Shown here: positions 14,505 to 21,137 of the stretch, one piece after another
Layout: each line of letters starts with the position of its first letter
Numbering within the stretch: the first letter of the stretch is position 1
From: Actinomycetales bacterium
GTDB taxonomy: Bacteria; Actinomycetota; Actinomycetes; Actinomycetales; Actinomycetaceae
Direction: 5' to 3'
Length of the DNA: 21,137 nt
Assembly: GCA_022838965.1 (NCBI GenBank)
Contig: JALHDK010000059.1
Span: 1 to 21,137, forward strand
Position numbers and translations under genes: made by a program
The notes under the pieces: model-generated
Databases searched by the model: none
Told to the model about the DNA's origin: nothing
What the model saw: the letters and a program-made list of their open reading frames with translations, nothing else

Positions 14505-15170
14505 TCAGTGGTGGAACGCGGACGCCGCGAGCTGTCGCAGCGTCTCGACCTCCGCGGCGGCGTCCTCGGCACGGTACACCGCGGAACCGGCGACGAAGTT
14601 GTTCGCGCCCGCGGCGGCGGCACGTTCGATGGTCTGCTGGGACACACCGCCGTCCACCTGGATCCACACGTCGAGGCCGGACTTGCGGACCGCCTCCCGG
14701 GTGCGTTCGATCTTGGGCAGCATCACGTCCAGGAAGGACTGGCCGCCGAACCCGGGCTCGACCGTCATGATGAGGATCATGTCGAACTCGGGGAGCAGGT
14801 CGATGTACGGGGCGATGTCGGTCGCGGGACGCAGGGCGAGGCTGGCGCGTGAACCCAGCCTGTGGATCTCGCGCGCGAGCCGCACCGGCGCCGTCGTCGC
14901 CTCGGCGTGGAAGCTGACGGAGTAGCACCCCGCGTCCGCGTAGGCGGGGGCCCACCGGTCGGCATTCGCGATCATCAGGTGGGCGTCGACCGGCAGGGTC
15001 TTCTGCTTCAGCAGCGCCTCCACCGTGGGCATGCCCATGCTGAGGTTGGGGACGAAGTGGTTGTCCATGACATCCACGTGCACGTAGTCGGCATTGGAGA
15101 TCCGCTTCACCTCCGCTCCCAGGTTCAGGTAGTCGGCGTTCAGGATCGACGGAGAAATCACAATACCCAC
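14505..15170 (-). CDS. rpe: Ribulose-phosphate 3-epimerase
   Basis: 221 aa. It interconverts ribulose 5-phosphate and xylulose 5-phosphate in the pentose phosphate pathway. It is a TIM barrel with the metal/catalytic residues in place: H31 and D33 in YVHVDVMD, H64 in VDAHLMI, D173 in VDGGV. The phosphate-binding [10 protein letters not shown] (137-146) and AGSAVYR (194-200) are also present. The start GTG 15170 gives [17 protein letters not shown] 15161 is an alternative. There is no clear Shine-Dalgarno sequence, but TAGACT lies 7 nt upstream. It lies 10 bp after rsmB and is the last gene before the riboswitch. Confidence 0.95.
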   Translation of the reverse strand: MGIVISPSILNADYLNLGAEVKRISNADYVHVDVMDNHFVPNLSMGMPTVEALLKQKTLPVDAHLMIANADRWAPAYADAGCYSVSFHAEATTAPVRLAREIHRLGSRASLALRPATDIAPYIDLLPEFDMILIMTVEPGFGGQSFLDVMLPKIERTREAVRKSGLDVWIQVDGGVSQQTIERAAAAGANNFVAGSAVYRAEDAAAEVETLRQLAASAFHH

Positions 15171-15177
15171 GGCTCGA

Positions 15178-15183
15178 AGTCTA
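15178..15183 (-). promoter_or_regulatory. Putative -10 element of rpe
   Basis: TAGACT on the minus strand followed by 7 nt and the GTG at 15170. The first three bases are the rsmB stop codon (TAG), so stop and promoter share sequence. Confidence 0.45.
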
Positions 15184-16593
15184 GGCGTCCTTCCGGAACA
15201 GGGCACCGAACATGGCGTCGGTTGCATGGACATGTGGCCACAGCTGGGCGACGCCGGGAGTCGGGAAGTCCGGCGGAGTCACGAGGTCCACCCCGCCCAC
15301 CAGTGCCGGCGCATCGAGGAGGGTCACGGGGTGACGCCGGAGCGCGTCGAGCACCTGGGTGACCGTCTCGGCGGGGTGGGGTGAGCAGGTGACGTAGCAG
15401 ACCAGCCCGCCGGGCCGCACCGCCGCGACCGCCGAGTCCAGCAGGTCCCGCTGCAGGCGGATGAGGTCGGCGAGGTCCTCCGGGGTCCGCCGCCACCGTG
15501 ATTCCGGACGCCGGCGCAGCGAGCCCAGCCCGGTGCAGGGGGCGTCCAGGAGCACCCGGTCGAAGAAGTCGGGGTTGTCCTCCCCGATGACGCGACCATC
15601 GCCCACGACGACGTCGACCACCTCGCGGTTCGGCCGCACCGCGCGGCGCACGAGGTCGGCGCGATGGCCCGCGATCTCGTTGGCGATCACCCGGGCGCCC
15701 CGCTCCCGCGCCCGGGCGGCGAGCAGGGCCGTCTTCCCGCCGGGCCCGGAACACATGTCGAGCCAGCGGTCATCCGGCCCCTCGAGCGGCGCATCGGCCG
15801 CGAGCAGGGTCATCAGCTGGGAGCCCTCGTCCTGCACCGCCACCCGGCCGGTCGCCACTCCCGGAATGTCGGCGGGCAGCCCACCCGCGAGGCGCACGCC
15901 GTACGGGGAGTACGGGGTGGGTTCCGCCCCGCGCAGCGCGGCGAGAAGGTCGTCACGATCGGCGAGGCCCGGTCGGGCCACAAGGGTGACGGCTGCGGGC
16001 GTGTTGTCCGCCTCGAGGAGGCTCTCCAGCTCGCCCGACCGGCCGTGCAGCGCCAGCGCCTGACGGAAGGCCCGGACGATCCACGGCGGGTGCGAGTGCC
16101 AGGTGGCGAGCCCGTCCGGTCCGGTCCGCAGCACCTCCCGCCAGTCCGCGAGCGTCCGGTCGGCCACGCGGCGCAGCACGGCGTTGGCGAGGGCGACCGG
16201 GGCGGGCCCGGCCACCACCTTGACGAGCTCCACGGTCTCGTGGACGGCAGCCCGGGAGGGGACGCGCATCGCGTGGATCTGGTGGGCGCCCATCCGCAGC
16301 GCGATGCGGAGGGCCGGCTGCAGACCCCGGACCGTCCGTCCCGCGAGACACTCGGCGATCATGGCGTCATACCTTCCCTGCAGCCGCAGGGTGCCGTAGA
16401 CCAGTTCGGTCGCGAACGCCGCGTCCCGCCCCGCGAGCCCGTCGGCGCGCAGCGCGTGCGGCAGCGCGAGGTTGGCGTAGGCGTCGTCCACCTCCACCGC
16501 GGTGAGCACCCGGTGGGCGCACAGCCGCACGGGATCGGCCGCCGGTCGCGCCGCCGGCCGCCGGCCGCGCGGCGCGGGGCGCTCGCCGGTCAC
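15181..16593 (-). CDS. rsmB: 16S rRNA (cytosine-5)-methyltransferase RsmB/Fmu
   Basis: 470 aa. It methylates a cytosine of 16S rRNA (C967 in E. coli) using SAM. It has an N-terminal NusB-like helical RNA-binding domain (about 22-160), a short linker and a Rossmann methyltransferase domain with the SAM loop [10 protein letters not shown] (279-288). The two family cysteines are DAPC (C353) and VTCS (C403), the latter being the nucleophile in this family. The GTG at 16593 overlaps the fmt stop by 4 bp (GTGA) and has GAGG seven nt upstream. A continuous frame extends further upstream through fmt in another reading frame, but has no family similarity there. Confidence 0.94.
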   Translation of the reverse strand: MTGERPAPRGRRPAARPAADPVRLCAHRVLTAVEVDDAYANLALPHALRADGLAGRDAAFATELVYGTLRLQGRYDAMIAECLAGRTVRGLQPALRIALRMGAHQIHAMRVPSRAAVHETVELVKVVAGPAPVALANAVLRRVADRTLADWREVLRTGPDGLATWHSHPPWIVRAFRQALALHGRSGELESLLEADNTPAAVTLVARPGLADRDDLLAALRGAEPTPYSPYGVRLAGGLPADIPGVATGRVAVQDEGSQLMTLLAADAPLEGPDDRWLDMCSGPGGKTALLAARARERGARVIANEIAGHRADLVRRAVRPNREVVDVVVGDGRVIGEDNPDFFDRVLLDAPCTGLGSLRRRPESRWRRTPEDLADLIRLQRDLLDSAVAAVRPGGLVCYVTCSPHPAETVTQVLDALRRHPVTLLDAPALVGGVDLVTPPDFPTPGVAQLWPHVHATDAMFGALFRKDA

Positions 16594-17504
16594 TCCCCCA
16601 CCTCGAAGTGCGGCGCGTGCCGCAGTCCGCGCGCCCACGCGGCCGCGTCCATCCAGGGACGCCCCGCCGGGGAGACGGCCGTGAGCCGCACGGGAGCGGT
16701 TCCGGTGCCCACCCGCACCGCGCCACCGGAGGTGTCGATGACGCCGGGTGGCAGCGGCGGCCCGATCTCGGGAACCACCGGCGCCACCTTCATCCGGGTG
16801 CCGTCGGTCAGCACACCCCAGGCTCCGGGGGTGGGCGTGAAGGCGCGGACGTGCCGATCGACGACGTCCGCCGGACCCGACCACGGGACCCGCGCCTCCG
16901 CCGTCGTCACCCGGGGGGCGAGCGTCACGCCCTCTCGGGGCTGGGGCGTGGGCGGGACTCCCGCCGCGAGCGCGTCGAGCGCCGTCAGCAGCAGCCGCGC
17001 CCCGGACTCGGCCAGCGCCCCCAGCACCTCGCCCGCGGTCTCCCGCTCCCCGATCGGGCGGGTGCAGGAGGCGAGGATGGGACCGGTGTCGAGGGTCTCC
17101 TCCAGCAGGAACGCGCACGCCCCGGTCATGGTGTCGCCGGCGAGGATGGCGCGCTGCACAGGCGCGGCGCCCCGCCACCGTGGGAGCAGGGAGAAGTGCA
17201 GGTTGATCCAGGGGTGCAGGGCGAGGAGGTCACGCGGGACCATCCCGCCGTAGGCGACGACGACGGCCGCATCCGCCCGCAACGCCGCGATGTCGGTGAC
17301 GGCCTCGCGCAGGGACACCGGTTTCAGGACGGCGAGGCCGGCGTCGGCCGCCACGGCGGCGACCGGGGAGGCGACCAGCCGGCGGCCACGTCCGCTCGGG
17401 GCGTCCGGCCGGGTGACGACGGCGACGACCTCGTGCGTGGAGGCGAGGAGAGCCCGGAGACTCGGCAGGGCGGGCTCCGGCGTGCCGGCGAAGATGATGC
17501 GCAC
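16590..17504 (-). CDS. fmt: Methionyl-tRNA formyltransferase
   Basis: 304 aa. It formylates initiator Met-tRNA with 10-formyltetrahydrofolate. The N-terminal catalytic domain has IIFAGTPEPALPSL, VVVAYGGMVP, the catalytic NLHFSLLPRWRGAAPVQRAI (N101, H103) and LDTGPIL (D139). The C-terminal OB-like tRNA-binding domain follows (about 205-300). The start codon is GTG at 17504, with AGGATGG 6 nt upstream and also TAGGAT 8 nt upstream, so either a Shine-Dalgarno or a near-leaderless start is possible. It lies 24 bp after priA and overlaps rsmB by 4 bp. Confidence 0.95.
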   Translation of the reverse strand: MRIIFAGTPEPALPSLRALLASTHEVVAVVTRPDAPSGRGRRLVASPVAAVAADAGLAVLKPVSLREAVTDIAALRADAAVVVAYGGMVPRDLLALHPWINLHFSLLPRWRGAAPVQRAILAGDTMTGACAFLLEETLDTGPILASCTRPIGERETAGEVLGALAESGARLLLTALDALAAGVPPTPQPREGVTLAPRVTTAEARVPWSGPADVVDRHVRAFTPTPGAWGVLTDGTRMKVAPVVPEIGPPLPPGVIDTSGGAVRVGTGTAPVRLTAVSPAGRPWMDAAAWARGLRHAPHFEVGE

Positions 17505-17512
17505 GAGTGACC

Positions 17513-17518
17513 ATCCTA
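17513..17518 (-). promoter_or_regulatory. Possible -10 element or Shine-Dalgarno of fmt
   Basis: TAGGAT on the minus strand lies 8 nt before the fmt GTG at 17504, in the 24-bp priA-fmt gap. The same bases include AGGA, a usable Shine-Dalgarno core, so the two readings cannot be separated here. Confidence 0.3.
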
Positions 17519-17528
17519 GGTGACGGCC

Positions 17529-19445
17529 TCAGAGGTCGGCGGGGTCGAGCTGGACCCGGATGGGCGCCTGCTTGCGGGCGCTGCGCTCGCGCTGCAGCGC
17601 GCGGAGGGCGGCCGTCAGCTCCCGGCCCCGGGCGCGGGGAACCCGCACCAGCAGGGTGTCGTCCACGGGGCCGAGCACGTCGACGTCCGCCAGTCCGGCG
17701 AGTTCGCCGGCGACGGCGGTGAGGTCGGCGCCCGTGAGCCGCGCCACGCGCCACGCGGGCGGGAAGCGGAGCTCCGCCCGCTCGGCCAGTTCGCGCACCA
17801 CCCAGGACGCCGGGTCCCACCGCACGCACGCCTGGCCCACGGCCGGCTCCGGGTGGCCGAGGATCAGCGCGGCACCGCCCTGGTCGGCGCTGCGGACAAG
17901 CGCCAGGGCGGTGAGCCAGCGGTCCAGGGCCACCGCGGCGGCGGTCAGGGCCGGGCGGGTGGTCGCCACGGCGGCGTCGAGGATCAGCGCCGCGGCGTAG
18001 CCTCCCTCCGCGAGCGGTTCCGCTCCAGGGGTGGCGATGACCAGCGCGGGCGCCCCTTCGACGTGGGTGAGGACGCCGGCCTGCGAGTCGGAGCGCACCA
18101 CCCGGACGCCGGGGAAGGCGCGGCCCAGTTCGTCGGTGGTCCGTGCCGAGCCGACGGCGTACGCGGCCAGGCGGAGCGAACCGCACGCGGGACACGCCGC
18201 CGTGTGGCCCCGCCCGCACCACCGGCATCGCGCCGTCCCCGAGGCACCGATCTCGAGCGGCCCCCCGCAGGCGCAGCGGACCCGCCCGGCGCAGGACGCG
18301 CAGCGCACCGCCCGGAGGTAGCCGGCCCGGGGCACGTGGACCAGGACCGGCCCACGATCGAGGGCGGTGCGCACGAGCCGGAAGGCGGCCTCCGGCAGCC
18401 GGGAGGGGTCGCCCCGCAGGTCCCCCTCGTCGGGCACGGCCACCCGCGGCGCGCGCGCCCGCACCACGGCGCGGGGGGCGATCACCGGACGGGCCCAGCC
18501 GTCCGTGACGAACTGCTGCGCGACAACGCTGCGGGAGTATCCGCCCACGAGGAGCGCGCAGGAGCGGCGGAGGGCGAGGACGGCGAGCGCGGTGGGATAG
18601 GGGGCGTGCCTTTCGGACAGGTTGTCGTCATCGGGATCCCAGACGGCCGCGAGCCCGAGGTCGGGCACGGGCGCGAAGGCCGCCGACCGTGTTCCCACGA
18701 TGATGTCCGCCTGGCCGCGCAGGATGGTCAGGAAGGCGCGGTATCGGGCCGCGGCGTCGAGGTCGCCGTGGTACACGACCGTGGGTGCGATCACCGCGAA
18801 CGAGGCCGCCAGCTCCTCCGCCAGCGCGGTGGTCGGCACCACCACCAGCGCCCGGCGCCGGGACGAGAGCGTTGCCGTGACCGCGACGGCGAGGTCCGCC
18901 GCCCACGCGGGCTGGCGGCCCACGACGCCCGGGAGGGCGGTCCACACCGCGCGCGGGTTGGAGCCGTCGGCGAGCCGGCGCAGGAGGGCGGGTCCACCGG
19001 CGTACTCCGTCCAGCCCTCGGGGCGGGGCACCCCGGAGGCCACGGCGCGCTGCGTGGCGTCGGCATGCTGCTCGACCCGGGCGTGCCGCGGGGGGATCGC
19101 GAGCCGCAGAACATCGGACAGTGAGCCCGCGTGCGTCTCGGCGACCTCGCGGCAGAGGCGGAGCACCTCCGGGGTCAGCACCGGGACGGGGGACACCAGG
19201 CGGGTGAGGGGGCTCAGCCTGCCCGGGTGGGACGTCGTCGCGCCCAGGTCCACCACCCACCCCGGCGTCGCGCGCCCGGCGAGCGGGACGATCACGCGCA
19301 CACCGGGCGTCACGCCGTCGAGGCCGGGGGGGACGGCGTAGTCGAACTCCTGGTCGAGGTGGAAGACGGGGGTGTCCAGCACCACTCGCGCGACCCGCTG
19401 AGGCTGCGGAGGTGCCGCGAGGTCGAGCGGGAGCTGGGCGGTCAC
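17529..19445 (-). CDS. priA: Primosomal protein PriA, helicase-dead actinobacterial form
   Basis: 638 aa. PriA restarts stalled replication forks. The N-terminal 3'-DNA-binding domain (about 16-115: [42 protein letters not shown]) is clear. The zinc region has eight cysteines (C382, C385, C391, C393, C407, C410, C418, C421). The Walker A loop is absent (ALPGVVG near 170 instead of a GKT motif) and the DEEH box position reads [10 protein letters not shown] (269-278), so ATPase/helicase activity is not expected. This loss is a known trait of actinobacterial PriA, so the gene is not decayed. The GTG at 19445 overlaps the metK stop by 4 bp (GTGA), implying coupling. Confidence 0.92.
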   Translation of the reverse strand: MTAQLPLDLAAPPQPQRVARVVLDTPVFHLDQEFDYAVPPGLDGVTPGVRVIVPLAGRATPGWVVDLGATTSHPGRLSPLTRLVSPVPVLTPEVLRLCREVAETHAGSLSDVLRLAIPPRHARVEQHADATQRAVASGVPRPEGWTEYAGGPALLRRLADGSNPRAVWTALPGVVGRQPAWAADLAVAVTATLSSRRRALVVVPTTALAEELAASFAVIAPTVVYHGDLDAAARYRAFLTILRGQADIIVGTRSAAFAPVPDLGLAAVWDPDDDNLSERHAPYPTALAVLALRRSCALLVGGYSRSVVAQQFVTDGWARPVIAPRAVVRARAPRVAVPDEGDLRGDPSRLPEAAFRLVRTALDRGPVLVHVPRAGYLRAVRCASCAGRVRCACGGPLEIGASGTARCRWCGRGHTAACPACGSLRLAAYAVGSARTTDELGRAFPGVRVVRSDSQAGVLTHVEGAPALVIATPGAEPLAEGGYAAALILDAAVATTRPALTAAAVALDRWLTALALVRSADQGGAALILGHPEPAVGQACVRWDPASWVVRELAERAELRFPPAWRVARLTGADLTAVAGELAGLADVDVLGPVDDTLLVRVPRARGRELTAALRALQRERSARKQAPIRVQLDPADL

Positions 19446-20644
19446 GCCTCCGCGCCGCAGGCCGCCCGCAGAGCGGCGGCGCGGTCGGTGGATTCCCAGG
19501 TGAAGTCCGGCAGCTCGCGGCCGAAGTGGCCGTACGCGGAGGTGGCCCGGTAGATCGGGCGCAGCAGGTCGAGATCGTCGATGATGGCGGCCGGGCGGAG
19601 GTCGAACACCTCGGTGATCGCCCGCTCGATGCGCGCCGGGTCCACGGTGTGGGTGTCGAAGGTCTCGACGAACAGCCCGATCGGGTGGGCGATGCCGATG
19701 GCGTAGGCCACCTGGACCTGGCAGCGCTCGGCCAGCCCTGCCGCCACCACGTTCTTGGCGACCCACCGCATCGCGTAGGCGCCCGACCGGTCGACCTTCG
19801 ACGGGTCCTTCCCGGAGAAGGCGCCGCCCCCGTGCGGCGCACTCCCCCCGTAGGTGTCCACGATGATCTTGCGCCCCGTGAGGCCCGCGTCACCCATCGG
19901 ACCGCCGATCACGAACCTGCCGGCCGGGTTGATGTGCACCTTCATGCGGGAGGAGTCGAGGTGGGGCGCGTGGCGGGCGAGCATCGGCCGGATCACCGTC
20001 TCCAGCATCGCCTCCTCCAGCTCGGCCCGGTGCAGGTCGCGGTGGTGCTGGGTGGAGAGCACCACCGTGTCCACGGTGCGCGGCACCGTCCCCTCGTACC
20101 CGATGGTCACCTGCGACTTGCCGTCCGGTCGCAGGCCGCCGACGATGTGCTCCTTGCGGACGTGTGCGAGCTGTTCGCAGATCCGGTGAGCGAGGAGGAT
20201 CGGGAGGGGCATCAGGACGGGCGTCTCGCTGCACGCGAAGCCGAACATCATGCCCTGGTCGCCCGCACCCTGGCGGTCGAACGCGTCGCGCGCTCCACCG
20301 GTGCGCGCCTCGAGGGCCTCCCCGACGCCGCCGGCGATGTCGGGCGACTGCTGGCCGATGGACACGGAGACGCCGCACGAGTGGCCGTCGAAACCGATGT
20401 CGGATGACGTGTAGCCGATCCGGCTGACCTCGTCGCGGATGATCTGCGGGATCTCCACGTAGCCCGAGGTGGTCACCTCGCCGGCCACGTGGACCAGCCC
20501 CGTGGTCACCATCGTCTCGACGGCGACGCGGGCGTCAGGGTCCTGTTCGAGAATCCCGTCGAGGATGGAGTCCGAGATGCGGTCGCAGACCTTGTCGGGA
20601 TGCCCCTCGGTGACGGACTCCGAGGAGAAGAGGCGCAACGTCAC
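19442..20644 (-). CDS. metK: S-adenosylmethionine synthetase
   Basis: 400 aa. It makes SAM from methionine and ATP. All signatures are present: [20 protein letters not shown] (7-26), the [12 protein letters not shown] signature (126-137), and the glycine-rich [16 protein letters not shown] (272-287). The start codon is GTG at 20644, with TAGGAT exactly 6 nt upstream in and beside the coaBC stop; AGGATGA could also act as a Shine-Dalgarno. It lies 4 bp after coaBC and overlaps priA by 4 bp. Its product supplies the RsmB methyltransferase encoded further on. Confidence 0.97.
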   Translation of the reverse strand: MTLRLFSSESVTEGHPDKVCDRISDSILDGILEQDPDARVAVETMVTTGLVHVAGEVTTSGYVEIPQIIRDEVSRIGYTSSDIGFDGHSCGVSVSIGQQSPDIAGGVGEALEARTGGARDAFDRQGAGDQGMMFGFACSETPVLMPLPILLAHRICEQLAHVRKEHIVGGLRPDGKSQVTIGYEGTVPRTVDTVVLSTQHHRDLHRAELEEAMLETVIRPMLARHAPHLDSSRMKVHINPAGRFVIGGPMGDAGLTGRKIIVDTYGGSAPHGGGAFSGKDPSKVDRSGAYAMRWVAKNVVAAGLAERCQVQVAYAIGIAHPIGLFVETFDTHTVDPARIERAITEVFDLRPAAIIDDLDLLRPIYRATSAYGHFGRELPDFTWESTDRAAALRAACGAEA

Positions 20645-20648
20645 GCGG

Positions 20649-21137
20649 TCATCCTAGCCGCGACCGGTGGCGGGCGATCTCCCGCACCACGGCCCGGGCG
20701 ACCTCGGCCTTCGTCCCCGCGGCGCGCGCCACCTCCGCGCCCTGCGCGTCGAGGATGACGACATCGTTGGGGACGTCCCCGAAGCCGGCGGTGGCGGAGA
20801 CCTCGTTGAAGACAAGGAGGTCCGCACCCTTCCGCCGCGCCTTCGCCTCGCCATGTGCGCGGGCGGTGGCGGCGTCGTCGCCCGTCTCGGCGGCGAAGCC
20901 CACGATCGTCTGCCCGGGACGCCGCCCGGCCACGAGGCCGGCGAGGATGTCGGGAGTCTGCTCCAGGTGGAGGACGAGCCCGGAATCGCCGGACTTCTTG
21001 ATCTTGTGCTCCCCCGCGACGACGGGCCGGTAGTCGGCGACGGCGGCTGCCATGACGACGATGTCGGCCCGCGCCGCACTCGCCACGACCCGCTCGGCGA
21101 GTTCCGCGGCGGAGACCACCCGGGTCACCGTGGCGGG
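20649..21137 (-). CDS. coaBC: Coenzyme A biosynthesis bifunctional protein CoaBC, C-terminal part (cut by window edge)
   Basis: Only the last 162 codons are in the window; the gene continues past the right edge. The part seen is the phosphopantothenoylcysteine synthetase (CoaB) domain: [16 protein letters not shown], then KIKK (the conserved lysine loop), EQTPDIL, GFAAET and the [10 protein letters not shown] loop. The N-terminal decarboxylase (CoaC) domain would lie outside. The GTG at 21128 is an internal valine codon, not the start, because conserved CoaB sequence continues upstream. It lies 4 bp before metK. Confidence 0.93.
   Translation of the reverse strand, partial: PATVTRVVSAAELAERVVASAARADIVVMAAAVADYRPVVAGEHKIKKSGDSGLVLHLEQTPDILAGLVAGRRPGQTIVGFAAETGDDAATARAHGEAKARRKGADLLVFNEVSATAGFGDVPNDVVILDAQGAEVARAAGTKAEVARAVVREIARHRSRLG
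20651..20656 (-). promoter_or_regulatory. Putative -10 element of metK
   Basis: TAGGAT on the minus strand, 6 nt before the metK GTG at 20644; it overlaps the coaBC stop codon. It would give metK a leaderless transcript of its own inside the operon. Confidence 0.45.

Noticed and set aside
16594..17178. N-terminal extension of RsmB into fmt
   Set aside because: It is an alternative-frame reading of Fmt codons; the GTGA overlap at 16590-16593 is the natural junction.

Overview
This window is a GC-rich chromosomal segment of an actinobacterium (class Actinomycetes). The evidence is RbpA, polyprenol-phosphomannose synthase next to Lnt, HelY, the PafB/PafC pair, a helicase-dead PriA, and many GTG and apparently leaderless starts. 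The gene order resembles Nocardioides/Propionibacteriales-type chromosomes, but that placement comes from memory of synteny and is low confidence. No insertion sequence, phage gene, tRNA, rRNA or CRISPR array is visible.

Layout. (a) 1-249: a short tandem repeat at the left edge, then a sigmaR/sigmaH-type promoter for rbpA (+, 250-600). (b) 610-9803, minus strand: nine tightly packed genes in the order of transcription pafB, pafC, a 112-aa membrane protein, tatA, tatC, a diacylglycerol-kinase-like gene, helY, lnt, ppm. They cover stress regulation, protein export, lipid phosphorylation, RNA helicase activity and lipoprotein acylation/mannosyl donor synthesis. (c) 9835-10933, plus strand: a DUF3866 protein, divergent from pafB and broken by a one-base shift in a G run. 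(d) 10937-20656, minus strand, in the order of transcription: coaBC (cut by the window edge), metK, priA, fmt, rsmB, rpe, then an FMN riboswitch driving a two-gene ABC uptake system (permease plus NMT1/THI5-like lipoprotein, RibXY type), then hisE, hisG and a PH-domain membrane protein.

Most interesting points. (1) The slot between rpe and hisE, which in many actinobacteria holds the riboflavin biosynthesis genes, here holds an FMN-riboswitch-controlled RibXY-like flavin transporter. This suggests a synthesis-to-uptake swap. (2) Eight gene starts are preceded by TANNNT at 6-8 nt with no convincing Shine-Dalgarno sequence (fmt is ambiguous), so the 'operons' seem to contain a series of internal leaderless promoters. 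(3) The pafB and DUF3866 promoters have their -10 hexamers back to back, 5 bp apart. (4) Two genes (DUF3866 and the permease) look frameshifted by one extra base in a four-base homopolymer. (5) Both convergent gene junctions carry perfect hairpins.
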